This document shows, piece by piece, positions 22,618 to 30,852 of a stretch of DNA of 36,239 nt (the first letter of the stretch is position 1; the number at the start of each line of letters is the position of its first letter). The notes under the pieces were generated by a model. That model was not told the origin of the DNA. It searched no databases and was given only the letters and a program-made list of their open reading frames with translations. A program made the position numbers and the translations under genes. The DNA is from Bacillota bacterium. Lineage in GTDB: Bacteria > Bacillota > Limnochordia > JAAZLZ01. Where the stretch lies: NCBI GenBank assembly GCA_012799075.1, contig JAAZLZ010000167.1:1-36239 (forward strand). The letters are read 5' to 3'.

Positions 22618-23607
22618 ATGAAGAAAACAGGATTAGCAATTGTCATCATGTCCCTTCTGGTGTGTATGTTGACCCTGCCAGCGGGTGCAGCTCAGGTGTG
22701 GAAGATGGGTCACATCATGCCCGCCGAAAGCCCCGTCGACATGGCGGCCCAAAAATTGGCTGAGCTGGTCAATGAAAGGACCGATGGCCGGATCAAGATC
22801 GAGATCTTCCCGGCTAGTCAGCTGGGCAGCCAGAATGATATGTATGAGCTCTTGCGGATGGGTGCCATGCAGATGATGTGGGCGGGGGACTATGTGGCCA
22901 TGCGGGCTGTGCCGGAATTCGAAGGCGTTCACTGGCCTTACATCTTCAAGAACGAGGATCACGCGGCGGCCTTCATGGAAACCCCCTTGGGTCAGACTTG
23001 GCGGGAAGAAACCCGCAAGCGGACCGGAATTAGGACCATCGGTTATGTGATCCGCAGTGCTCGTCACCTAACGACAAACAAGCCCGTTTATAGTGTCAAG
23101 GATGTCAAGGGCATGAAGCTGCGCAGCTCTGAGAATCCTGTTTACATCCAGGGGTTCGGCTCCATGGGCTTTGTGGTCACACCCATCGCCTTCGGCGAGC
23201 TGTTCACAGCCCTCCAGCAAGGTGTGGTGGAAGCCCAGGAAAACCCCTTCGACATGATCTATGGCCATGGACTATATGAAGTGCAAAAATACTTGGTACT
23301 TACCGGTCACCAGTACAGTCTATACCAGCTGCACATGAACGATAAGCTTTTCCAATCCATAAGTCCTGAAGACCAGGAAATCCTCATGCAATCAGTTGCG
23401 GATGCCTGCCAGTACGGCAACGAGTTGACCAAGGAGATGGAGGACGAGCTCTTTGCCAAGCTTAAGGCTACTGGCATCAAAGTCATCGGGCCTCCCGAGT
23501 TGGATGTGGACAGCTTCCGGAAAGCATCTGCCACCATTCCCCAGAACCTGCTTGATAAGTGGTGGCCAGGTTTTGTCGAGGCCGTTAGGGCGTGTGAACC
23601 CAAGTAA
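22618..23607 (+). CDS. dctP: TRAP transporter solute-binding protein (DctP family), system 2
   Basis: This is the binding protein of the second TRAP transporter. I choose ATG at 22618 (329 residues) because AGAAAGGG precedes it and a normal signal peptide then starts the protein; the open frame extends further upstream to 22510 without support. The signal ends near LTLPAGAA. A cysteine at about residue 16 is followed by more hydrophobic residues and the motif LLVC is a poor lipobox, so signal peptidase I processing is likelier. Family landmarks are FPASQLGSQNDMYELLRMG, GYVIRSARHLTTNKPV, KGMKLRSSENPVYIQGFGSMGF and GELFTALQQGVVEAQENPFDMIY. It shares the architecture of the first DctP but differs around the predicted ligand site, so a different ligand is likely. 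Confidence 0.93.
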   Translation: MKKTGLAIVIMSLLVCMLTLPAGAAQVWKMGHIMPAESPVDMAAQKLAELVNERTDGRIKIEIFPASQLGSQNDMYELLRMGAMQMMWAGDYVAMRAVPEFEGVHWPYIFKNEDHAAAFMETPLGQTWREETRKRTGIRTIGYVIRSARHLTTNKPVYSVKDVKGMKLRSSENPVYIQGFGSMGFVVTPIAFGELFTALQQGVVEAQENPFDMIYGHGLYEVQKYLVLTGHQYSLYQLHMNDKLFQSISPEDQEILMQSVADACQYGNELTKEMEDELFAKLKATGIKVIGPPELDVDSFRKASATIPQNLLDKWWPGFVEAVRACEPK

Positions 23608-23614
23608 GGACGAG

Positions 23615-23637
23615 GGCGGGGCGAAACCCGCCCCGCC
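23615..23637 (+). repeat. Intercistronic hairpin after dctP of TRAP system 2
   Basis: GGCGGGGC and GCCCCGCC form a perfect 8-bp GC-only stem with a seven-base loop, eight bases after the dctP stop. ACTGTTTTCC follows, so partial termination is possible. It occupies the same operon position as the hairpins at 14785 and 8856. Confidence 0.7.
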
Positions 23638-23662
23638 ACTGTTTTCCTGGGAGGTGAGTAGT

Positions 23663-24139
23663 ATGCTCAAGAAGTTCGATCGGGGCCTGGACGCGGTACT
23701 TACATTTTGCGGCGCCTTGTTGTTTTCTATTGCCCTGGTGATTACGGCTGTGCAGGTGTTCTTGCGCTATGCCATCAATCAGCCTTTGTTTTGGGCGGAA
23801 GAACTGGCTCGTCTTTGCTTTCTATGGATGATTTATGTAGGCTCGATCCTGGCCGTTCGTTATGATAAGCATATGGTCGTCGATATCTTCTATGAGACCC
23901 TCCCCCAGTGGGGAAAGCGCATACTGGATACGATAGTCTTGGTTGTTGTCGGTGTTTTCCTGATCGTGCTGACCAAAGAAGGGTATGGACTGGTATTGGC
24001 GGAGATGACCAGCGTAACCCCAGCCATGCAGATAAAGGTGGGCTATGTTTATTCCATCATCCCCTTGGCGGGGTTGGCGATGCTCTTTTACTTAGTATTT
24101 CCCTATAAGCCGGCCAAAACCAGCAGCCTTTCGGAATAG
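23663..24139 (+). CDS. dctQ: TRAP transporter small membrane subunit (DctQ family), system 2
   Basis: This 158-residue membrane protein has four hydrophobic segments, near residues 14-34, 45-65, 88-108 and 125-145. The family signature lies between the first two helices and after them: VQVFLRYAINQPLFWAEELARLCFLWMIYVGS, then DKHMVVDIF. ATG at 23663 follows GGGAGGTGAG at a normal spacing. The open frame upstream to 23453 overlaps the dctP gene and the hairpin and is not translated by any visible signal. dctM begins 12 bases after the stop, indicating coupled translation. Confidence 0.9.
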   Translation: MLKKFDRGLDAVLTFCGALLFSIALVITAVQVFLRYAINQPLFWAEELARLCFLWMIYVGSILAVRYDKHMVVDIFYETLPQWGKRILDTIVLVVVGVFLIVLTKEGYGLVLAEMTSVTPAMQIKVGYVYSIIPLAGLAMLFYLVFPYKPAKTSSLSE

Positions 24140-24151
24140 GGGGTGTAAACC

Positions 24152-25432
24152 TTGTCCGGACTATATCTTTTGCTTGGACTGTTAATCCTGCTTTTCTTGC
24201 GGGTGCCTATCGCCTTTGGTCTGGGAGCCGCATCCCTCGGGTATTTACTTGTCAGGGGGGGCATCCCCTTAGGGGTGGTGGCCCAGCGGATCAACGGCTC
24301 AATGAACTCCTTTGTGCTGCTGGCAGTTCCATTTTTCATGCTGGCAGGAAAGCTCATGAATACCGGGGGCATCACCAGGCGGATCTTCAATTTTGCCAAC
24401 GACTTGGTGGGACATATCCCCGGGGGCTTGGGACATGTCAATATTGTGGCCAGCCTGATCTTTGCTGGCATGTCGGGTTCCGCGGTGGCCGATGCCGCCG
24501 GGCTTGGGACCATCGAGATCAAGGCTATGAGGGATGCAGGCTTTGACGATGACTTCAGTGCCGCGGTGACGGCAGCCTCTTCGACCATTGGGCCAATTAT
24601 TCCGCCCAGCATTCCGATGGTTTTGTACGGCGTCATGGCTGAGGTATCCATCGGCAGGCTATTCGTTGGCGGCGTAATCCCAGGCATCTTGATGGCGGTC
24701 ACCCTAATGATCTTCACCTACTTCGTGGCCAAGCGAAGGGACTACCCCTGCAGAGAGAAAGTCGATCTCCGACGGCTGAGCAAGAGCTTTGCTGAAGCCT
24801 TTCCACCACTACTGGCACCGGTCATCATCGTCGGAGGCATCCTGACAGGGGTGTTTACACCCACCGAGGCCGCGGTGGTAGCCGTATTATATGCTTTCTG
24901 CCTTAGTTACTTCATCTACAGAGAACTGCCCCTCGAAGAGATCCCGGGGATGGTGAAAGAAGTGGTCATCAGCACCGCATCCATCATTCTCATCGTGGGC
25001 TGCGCTAGCCTGTTCGGCTGGATTCTCACCTGGGAGCGGGTACCCCAAGTACTAGCCCAGTCCATGTTCGGCATTTCCAACAATCCGACCGTTGTGATGT
25101 TGTTGATGGTCGTCTTCCTGCTCTTCGTGGGTACTTTCTCCGCAGCAACTGCTTCCCTGGTTGTCCTGGTTCCAATCTTCAAACCCTTGATGAGCCAAGT
25201 GGGCATCGACCCTGTTCACTGTGGGGTAGTGATGGTTCTGACTCTCATGATTGGGCTCTTGACTCCTCCTGTTGGCTCCGTGCTCTATGTTACTGCGGAG
25301 GTGGCAGGGATTTCCGTTGCCAGGATGATCAAAGCGGTGACCCCGTACCTGATTCCCCTGCTAATCACCGTTTTGATGCTGGTGTTTTTCCCGGGCCTGG
25401 TGACGTTTTTGCCCAATTTGCTACTAGGATAG
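24152..25432 (+). CDS. dctM: TRAP transporter large permease (DctM family), system 2
   Basis: The 426-residue channel subunit has the same length as the first DctM and the same landmarks: SFVLLAVPFFMLAGKLMN, GHIPGGLGHVNIVASLIFAGMSGSAVADAAG, TAASSTIGPIIPPSIPMVLYG, GVFTPTEAAVVAVLYA and GLLTPPVGSVLYVTAEVA. It uses a TTG start at 24152, supported by AGGGGGTG about nine bases before and by the 12-base spacing to dctQ. Unlike the first TRAP operon, no terminator follows. A UroD-family gene begins 16 bases later, so the enzyme is part of the same transcript. Confidence 0.94.
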   Translation: MSGLYLLLGLLILLFLRVPIAFGLGAASLGYLLVRGGIPLGVVAQRINGSMNSFVLLAVPFFMLAGKLMNTGGITRRIFNFANDLVGHIPGGLGHVNIVASLIFAGMSGSAVADAAGLGTIEIKAMRDAGFDDDFSAAVTAASSTIGPIIPPSIPMVLYGVMAEVSIGRLFVGGVIPGILMAVTLMIFTYFVAKRRDYPCREKVDLRRLSKSFAEAFPPLLAPVIIVGGILTGVFTPTEAAVVAVLYAFCLSYFIYRELPLEEIPGMVKEVVISTASIILIVGCASLFGWILTWERVPQVLAQSMFGISNNPTVVMLLMVVFLLFVGTFSAATASLVVLVPIFKPLMSQVGIDPVHCGVVMVLTLMIGLLTPPVGSVLYVTAEVAGISVARMIKAVTPYLIPLLITVLMLVFFPGLVTFLPNLLLG

Positions 25433-25448
25433 GAAGGAGGAAGAAAGG

Positions 25449-26450
25449 TTGGCTAAACTTACACCAAGGGAGCGAGTCCTGACGACCCTGGCCGGGGGGA
25501 TTCCCGATCGGGTCCCCTGGATTGAGTCGGGCATCGATCCCGCAGTTGCGGAAAAGCTTTTGGGACGTCCCGTGTCTGTGCCGCCCCGGATCAGGATGGA
25601 CCCGGCACTCATGGATATGCTGAATCTAGACAACGTCGGGTTCAATCTTAAACCCCCGGATGTTGTCGAGCGCACTTTTTCCGGGGGTGTTGATTATGTG
25701 GGGGATGGCTTGATCAAAGGTTGGGATCAGCTGGAATTCTTGCTGGAGCAGCTTCCCGATCCCCATGATGAGAATCTCTACAAGCCCATCAATGACTACT
25801 TGAAACACCATAAGAGGGACTATGCAGCTGCCTGCGGCTTGCGAGCAGGGATGGCCAATACCTACCTTAGTATGGGCATCGAGACTTTTTCCCTGGCGTT
25901 GTACGATGACCGCAAGTTCGTCGAGACGGTGATGGACATCTTCAACGACTGGACCTTAGCCGTGGTGGAGCATGTCAATGAAATGGACTTTGATTATGTC
26001 ATCATTTCCGATGACTTAGCCCACAGCGCCGGGCCCTTGTTTTCACCCCAGGTCTTCCGGGAGCTTTTTGTTCCTCGCTACAAAAGGGTGGTTGAGAAAC
26101 TAAAAAAACCCTGGATTCTCCATACCGACGGGAACTTCTTGCCCCTGATCGATGATATGTTGCCCCTGGGCATGAGCGCCATCGGCAACCTGGAACCGGC
26201 GGCCGTTGATATTGTGCAGCTGAAGAAAGACTACGGCCATCGAGTGGGGTTGCTGGGGAATATCGATCTCCACTACACCTTGACCAGGGCAACGGAGGAG
26301 GAGGTCGAAGCCCAGGTGAAGCTGAGGATCTCCCAATTGGCCTCCGGAGGACGGTATCTACTGGCCAGTGAAAACTCTATTCCGTCATATGTTCGGCCGG
26401 AAAACCTCTTGGCCATGAGCCGGGCGGTGGAAAAGTACGGATACTACTGA
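25449..26450 (+). CDS. UroD-family protein with HxD site (corrinoid methyltransferase-like), TRAP-linked
   Basis: It shares the uroporphyrinogen decarboxylase fold with MtaA/MtbA/CmuA-type cobalamin methyltransferases. True HemE signatures such as the N-terminal RQAGRY are absent. The N-terminus reads TPRERVLTTLAGGIPDRVPW. At the position where methyltransferases of this fold have the zinc motif His-x-Cys-Gly, it has His225-Thr-Asp227-Gly (ILHTDGN), so Asp replaces a thiolate. The metal and reaction may differ from MtaA. The 333-residue length is normal. TTG at 25449 follows GGAAGGAGGAAG. It is the last gene of the TRAP 2 operon, suggesting that the imported compound or a derivative is its substrate, perhaps a methylated or carboxylated molecule. 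Confidence 0.85.
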   Translation: MAKLTPRERVLTTLAGGIPDRVPWIESGIDPAVAEKLLGRPVSVPPRIRMDPALMDMLNLDNVGFNLKPPDVVERTFSGGVDYVGDGLIKGWDQLEFLLEQLPDPHDENLYKPINDYLKHHKRDYAAACGLRAGMANTYLSMGIETFSLALYDDRKFVETVMDIFNDWTLAVVEHVNEMDFDYVIISDDLAHSAGPLFSPQVFRELFVPRYKRVVEKLKKPWILHTDGNFLPLIDDMLPLGMSAIGNLEPAAVDIVQLKKDYGHRVGLLGNIDLHYTLTRATEEEVEAQVKLRISQLASGGRYLLASENSIPSYVRPENLLAMSRAVEKYGYY

Positions 26451-26453
26451 TTG

Positions 26454-26477
26454 AAAGGGGAGCAGCCGCTCCCCTTT
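26454..26477. terminator. Bidirectional terminator between the UroD-like and DUF362 genes
   Basis: AAAGGGGAGC and GCTCCCCTTT form a perfect 10-bp stem with a four-base loop, three bases after the UroD-like stop. The A and T ends of the stem serve both strands. Confidence 0.85.
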
Positions 26478-27417
26478 ATCCCTTCTCTAGGATCGCCCGG
26501 AGGACATTGGCATAATCTTCGCTTTCTCGATCGGAAGTTGCGATTTCGATGCTGTCTGGGCTGGTGATTCCCAGGCCGAGCTCGCCCGCCCGTCGGATTT
26601 GCTCCTGGGCAAAGATGGGCTGGTCTTCGATTTCGGGAGTGGTGCCCAGTTCCTTGAGGATGGCCACACCCACCGCATCGACAGCGATCCTATCATAACC
26701 CGCCCAAAAAACATTGGCCCGCTTATGCTGACCCGTTGCCGGCCCCCCGCTAACAAAGGCATCAACACCGTCCATGATGATTAGACAGGGATGATAGGCG
26801 TAGTTGATTTCAGCGATCATTTTCCGGATATCGGGGGACGCATGGAGCTCCTTCATGTATTCATGGCCCCGGCGGGGAACTAGGCCCACGGCCAGTTTCA
26901 AAGAAAGGGTGAAGATGCCGCCGAATTGATGGGTCTTCAGGCAGCCGGTAGCCACAATCCGGGGGGCCTCGGTGACTATCCGGGGTACGATGAATCCGTT
27001 CTTCCAGTGGCTCCCGGGTGGATTGACATGCACCCATTCTTCCGGGGGCAAATCATCGAAGTTAATCAGATCGATGTCTAGTTCCTCCAAGAGTTCGGGA
27101 ATGCCCTTTTCCCTGAGGACATCGGCTGTCAAGGGCGGACCGCTCCGTTCGCCGATGGTGATCTTCCTCGCCCCCTGGCTGCGCAGGGCCGCAACCAGAG
27201 CCCGCAGGGTGTCGTTATGGGTTGAACCCGGTGCAGGATCGCTAGTATTGAAGTTTGGCTTGATGAGGACATCTTGACCAGCGACGGTGTTATCCAACAG
27301 CTCCATGCACCGTTGGACGCCCTGTTTACGATCGGGGGTCTTCACTAGTGCTATCCGCGCCTTCTTCGCCGTACCATGCCTTCCTTCCATAGCTTTGCAG
27401 GCGGTCCTACATTGCAT
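26476..27417 (-). CDS. DUF362 domain protein
   Basis: DUF362 proteins are common in anaerobes and of unknown function; many carry ferredoxin domains, but this one does not. The family's features are seen in QDVLIKPNFNTSDPAPGSTHNDTLRALVAALRSQGARKITIGERSG, then RIVATGCLKTHQFGGIFTLSLKLAVGLVP, and AYHPCLIIMDGVDAFVSGGPATG with KRANVFWAGYDRIAVDAVGVAIL. The 313-residue length fits the single-domain form. ATG at 27417 has AGGAGG seven bases upstream. The C-terminal part contains FAQEQIRRAGELGLG, the usual closing helix. It is monocistronic or co-transcribed after the YbaK-like gene, 95 bases upstream on the same strand. Confidence 0.88.
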   Translation of the reverse strand: MQCRTACKAMEGRHGTAKKARIALVKTPDRKQGVQRCMELLDNTVAGQDVLIKPNFNTSDPAPGSTHNDTLRALVAALRSQGARKITIGERSGPPLTADVLREKGIPELLEELDIDLINFDDLPPEEWVHVNPPGSHWKNGFIVPRIVTEAPRIVATGCLKTHQFGGIFTLSLKLAVGLVPRRGHEYMKELHASPDIRKMIAEINYAYHPCLIIMDGVDAFVSGGPATGQHKRANVFWAGYDRIAVDAVGVAILKELGTTPEIEDQPIFAQEQIRRAGELGLGITSPDSIEIATSDRESEDYANVLRAILEKG

Positions 27418-27512
27418 TGGCAGGCCTCCTCTCCGGTTTGCTGCCTTTATTCCCCGTGGGGAGGGGGATTCCTGCCGGCAATTCCGTATTCAAAGCAAAA
27501 TTCACGCAAGAC

Positions 27513-27977
27513 CTAGGACTGAATCTGGCTGACCCGACAAGGCGTCCCCCCGGTGATAGTCAGGAGTTGCTCGACGGAGACGGGCACTGCCGAGTTGGGA
27601 GTCCCCGCCGCATCATAAACCACCGGGAACCTTTCCATGCTCAAATCGATCAAGACGGGCAGGTCCTGGGCAACGCCGAAGGGGCACACCCCTCCCGGAG
27701 CATAACCCGTCAGCTCCAAGGCTTCTTCCGGGCTGGCCATCCGCATCTTCTCGCCAACGGTCTTTCTTAGGGATTTGTTATCGATCCTAGTATCGCCGCT
27801 TGTTACCACTAAGACAGCCTTGGTTTTGCCGACGAAGGCTAGGGTCTTAGCTATCTGACCCACTTCCACTCCCAGGGCCTGGGCCGCTAGGTCTGATGTG
27901 CGGGTGCTTTCTTCCAGTTCGATGATTCGCAACCCGTACGGATCGAGAAATTCCTTTACCTTGTCTATTGCATCCAA
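27513..27977 (-). CDS. YbaK/EbsC-family aminoacyl-tRNA deacylase
   Basis: This domain hydrolyses mischarged tRNAs, most often Cys-tRNA(Pro) or Ala-tRNA(Pro). The 154-residue stand-alone domain has the conserved lysine in GQIAKTLAFVGKTKAVLVVTSGD, followed by KMRMASPEEALELTGYAPGGVCPFG, the family's substrate-site loop, and LPVLIDLSMERFPVVYDAAG. The TTG start at 27977 has GGGAGGAAG about ten bases upstream. It is divergent from the methylenetetrahydrofolate reductase gene. Which misacylated tRNA it corrects cannot be decided from sequence. Confidence 0.9.
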   Translation of the reverse strand: MDAIDKVKEFLDPYGLRIIELEESTRTSDLAAQALGVEVGQIAKTLAFVGKTKAVLVVTSGDTRIDNKSLRKTVGEKMRMASPEEALELTGYAPGGVCPFGVAQDLPVLIDLSMERFPVVYDAAGTPNSAVPVSVEQLLTITGGTPCRVSQIQS

Positions 27978-28136
27978 TGAATACTTCCTCCCTTATTGAA
28001 TTGCTTGTCGTACTATCTTGGCTAACTGGTTTGCCTTATCCTTCCCCGCTTTGGATTGGTCAGCAATCAAAGCAGGAGATTGCCTTTTTCTTGAGAACCC
28101 ATAAGCAGTATAAGAGGTCAGCGGGGTGATGGGCAA

Positions 28137-29687
28137 TTGGAAGGAGGCCGCAACCGTTTTCGTGAAGCCCTTAGAACAGAATTCGTTGTAACCTGGGAGC
28201 TTGTTCCCGGAAGAGGAGCTTTCGGGAAGGCCCAAGAGGACATCTTTCAAGCTGTGGAAAGACTTGCCGGGGACGGGCGGGTGCATGCTTTGACCATAAC
28301 CGACAACCCCGGGGGCGATCCGGCGATGGCCGCCGATTACTTGGGAATGGAACTGGCAAGACAGGGAATCGAGGTCATCATTCACTTCACCTGCAAGGAC
28401 AAGAATCGCAGTCAAATCGAAAGCCAGCTCTATGCCCTCCACCGAGCTGGAGTGCATAACCTGCTGGTGATGAGCGGGGACTATCCGGCAAACGGCTGTC
28501 TGGGACGTCCCAAGCCGGTTTTCGACTTTGATCCGATCCACGTTCTGCGCATGATAGGCGAGATGAACGCGGGCTTTGAAGTCCCTGTCTTTGGTCCACC
28601 CGAGGTGCTGGCTCCGACGAACTTTTACGCGGGAGCTGCTGTATCGCCCTTCAAAAAAGAAGAGGGAGAGCAACTTGGCCAGTATTACAAGCTGAGGAAG
28701 AAAGTAGCGGCCGGCGCCCAGTTTATCATTACCCAGCTGGGGTACGATGCCCGCAAGTTCCATGAAGTGCTGCAGTTTGTGCGGAATGCCGGCTGGAACA
28801 TACCCCTCATCGGCAACATCTATGTACTTACCTATGGAATTGCTCGGCTGATGTATCAGAACCAATTGCCCGGGTGTGTGGTGACGGAAAAACTCATGGA
28901 AGAGCTTGTCCTGGAGAGACAAGGGGCCGACAAGGGGAAAGGCGCTCGCCTGCTGCGGGCGGCCAAGCTGTACGCCTTAATGAAGGGTATGGGCTATGCC
29001 GGTGTTCATATCGGAGGTCACGGTTTGAACTATGAAGATGTGATTTGCATCCTGGAAAAGGGGGAAGAATTAGTCCCCAATTGGCCCGAATTGGTGGGGG
29101 AGTTTGATTATCCCCAGGAGGACGGGTTTTACTACTTCCAGCGGGATGAAGCAACGGGGCTGAATACTCCCGAGCCGACAAACCGCAATGGAGCCTTGCC
29201 CGCCAAAGGCTTGGACAACCGGTTCTTCCGACTGCTTCATCACACCCTGTTCGATGAGCGAGGCATTTTCTATCATCCCATGCGTTTGTTTTCTAAAGTG
29301 GTCGATGGCACACGGTTAGAAGGACCTGTTACCTGGCTGGAGCACCTAATCAAGCTGATTAGCAACAACTGTCAACAGTGCGGGGACTGTGCCTTGTTTG
29401 ATCTTGCCTATTTATGTCCCATGTCCCAGTGCCCTAAGAATCAGCGCAACGGACCTTGCGGAGGAAGCTTTGAAGGTTGGTGTGAAGTTTACCCCAACAA
29501 GCGTCGCTGTCTCTATATTAGGGCCTATGAAAGGCTCAAGGCCTATGGGGAAGAGGACAACCTTGGGCGGTATGAGATACCTCCCTGCAACTGGAGTTTG
29601 CGCCACACTTCCTCCTGGTTTAATTTCTACCTTGGCCGGGACCATGGCAGCGGGGTATTGGATTTGACTGATGAAGGGAGAAGATAA
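28137..29687 (+). CDS. Fused methylenetetrahydrofolate reductase with MetV-like cysteine domain
   Basis: The N-terminal 300 residues are a MetF-type TIM barrel that interconverts methylene- and methyl-tetrahydrofolate with FAD. Visible family stretches include FVVTWELVPGRG, LTITDNPGGDP, IIHFTCKDKNRSQIESQLYALHRAGVHNLLVMSGDYP and QFIITQLGYDARKF. From about residue 400 it carries a cysteine-rich domain (Cys412, Cys415, Cys418, then Cys residues to about 459, ending NKRRC) like the MetV partner of acetogenic MetF, which receives electrons from other iron-sulfur proteins. A single 516-residue polypeptide thus combines what acetogens usually encode as two genes. TTG at 28137 is the only start in frame, with GGGGTGAT eight bases upstream. 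A second UroD-like gene follows after one base. Confidence 0.88.
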   Translation: MEGGRNRFREALRTEFVVTWELVPGRGAFGKAQEDIFQAVERLAGDGRVHALTITDNPGGDPAMAADYLGMELARQGIEVIIHFTCKDKNRSQIESQLYALHRAGVHNLLVMSGDYPANGCLGRPKPVFDFDPIHVLRMIGEMNAGFEVPVFGPPEVLAPTNFYAGAAVSPFKKEEGEQLGQYYKLRKKVAAGAQFIITQLGYDARKFHEVLQFVRNAGWNIPLIGNIYVLTYGIARLMYQNQLPGCVVTEKLMEELVLERQGADKGKGARLLRAAKLYALMKGMGYAGVHIGGHGLNYEDVICILEKGEELVPNWPELVGEFDYPQEDGFYYFQRDEATGLNTPEPTNRNGALPAKGLDNRFFRLLHHTLFDERGIFYHPMRLFSKVVDGTRLEGPVTWLEHLIKLISNNCQQCGDCALFDLAYLCPMSQCPKNQRNGPCGGSFEGWCEVYPNKRRCLYIRAYERLKAYGEEDNLGRYEIPPCNWSLRHTSSWFNFYLGRDHGSGVLDLTDEGRR

Positions 29688-29688
29688 C

Positions 29689-30834
29689 GTGCAGGCAAGG
29701 GAAAGAGTATTAGCTGCGTTAAACCATCAAGAGCCCGATCGGGTGCCCTTCGATTTAGGTTCTTGCACCGGCACAAACATCGCCGTCAGGGCTTATCGGG
29801 CGTTAAGGGCCCACTTAGGGCTCCCCGACCGGGAGGTTCGCTTAAAAAGTCGAACGACCCAGCTGGCCCAGGTGGATGAGGATCTGTTACAAGCCTTATC
29901 CGTCGATGTTCGCGGGGTGATGCCACAGCCGCCGAGCAACTACCAAGCTGTCTTAGAAGAAGATGATGACTACTGGAAGCTGCGGGATGAATGGGGAATT
30001 GGCTGGCGGATGCCGAGAGTCGGTGGGTTCTACTTCGACATGTATGACCATCCCCTTGCCCATGAATACAACGTGGCCCTCGATGAATACAACTGGCCAA
30101 ATGGGAAGGATCCCGCCCGGATCGCAGGCCTGCGGGAACAGGCTATCGCCCACAGGGAGGCTGGCTATCTTGTTTGCTTCGGCGGTACCATCGGTAATGG
30201 GTTCTTGCATACAGGGACCCATTTGGAGGGCTTTGTCGACTTTTTCACCGACCTGGCCTTAGGGACCCCAAGGGCCGAGGGGATCTTAGACCGGGTCCTG
30301 GAAATCAAGCTTGATTTTTGGGGTCAGGTCCTGGATAATCTCGGGGACGTGGTGGATGTGGTCTGCGAACAAGACGACTTAGGCTCCCAGCGGGGTCCGT
30401 TCATTTCGCCGGATATGTACCGGAAGTACATTAAGCCCCGCCAGCAGATTCTCTTTGATTTCATCAAGAAGAAGGCCCCCGTTAAGCTTTACTTCCATTC
30501 CTGCGGCAGCGTCTATCAGTTCATCCCAGATCTCATCGAGGTAGGCGTCGATATCCTCAATCCTGTCCAAGTGAGTGCCGCGGAAATGTGCACCGATCGC
30601 CTTAAGAAGGAATTCGGCCGGGAGTTGGTGTTTTGGGGCGGTGGGGTGGATACGCAGGAAATCCTTCCCTATGGGACCCCCCAGCAGGTGAAAGATGAAG
30701 TAAAACGCCGCATCGATGATTTGGCTCCCGGCGGCGGCTTTGTGTTCACAACGGTCCACAACATCCAGGCGGACGTTCCCCCGGCCAATGTGATGGCCAT
30801 GTGGGAAGCCCTCCAGGAGCATGGCGTCTACTAA
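29689..30834 (+). CDS. UroD-family protein with HxC site (corrinoid methyltransferase-like), MetFV-linked
   Basis: This 381-residue protein has the UroD/MtaA fold and the zinc motif of the methyltransferase branch: His270-Ser-Cys272-Gly in YFHSCGS. His357 (FTTVHNIQ) lies where a third ligand is expected. The N-terminus ARERVLAALNHQEPDRVPFDLG is typical of the branch. GTG at 29689 is preferred because GGGAG is eight bases before it; the open frame begins at an ATG (29671) inside the upstream gene. Directly following MetFV, it probably moves a methyl group between a corrinoid or other donor and a thiol or folate pathway. No corrinoid protein or reductive activator is in the window. It differs from the TRAP-linked paralogue in length and in its metal motif. 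Confidence 0.87.
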   Translation: MQARERVLAALNHQEPDRVPFDLGSCTGTNIAVRAYRALRAHLGLPDREVRLKSRTTQLAQVDEDLLQALSVDVRGVMPQPPSNYQAVLEEDDDYWKLRDEWGIGWRMPRVGGFYFDMYDHPLAHEYNVALDEYNWPNGKDPARIAGLREQAIAHREAGYLVCFGGTIGNGFLHTGTHLEGFVDFFTDLALGTPRAEGILDRVLEIKLDFWGQVLDNLGDVVDVVCEQDDLGSQRGPFISPDMYRKYIKPRQQILFDFIKKKAPVKLYFHSCGSVYQFIPDLIEVGVDILNPVQVSAAEMCTDRLKKEFGRELVFWGGGVDTQEILPYGTPQQVKDEVKRRIDDLAPGGGFVFTTVHNIQADVPPANVMAMWEALQEHGVY

Positions 30835-30852
30835 TTTCCGGGGGTATGCCCT

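Noticed and set aside
25449..26450. Annotation as true uroporphyrinogen decarboxylase (HemE)
   Set aside because: The N-terminal arginine-rich HemE signature is absent, no other haem genes are nearby, and the context is a transporter operon.
27993..28922. A 309-codon open frame on the minus strand
   Set aside because: It lies antisense to the clear MetF domain, has no family resemblance and is explained by the codon bias of the real gene.
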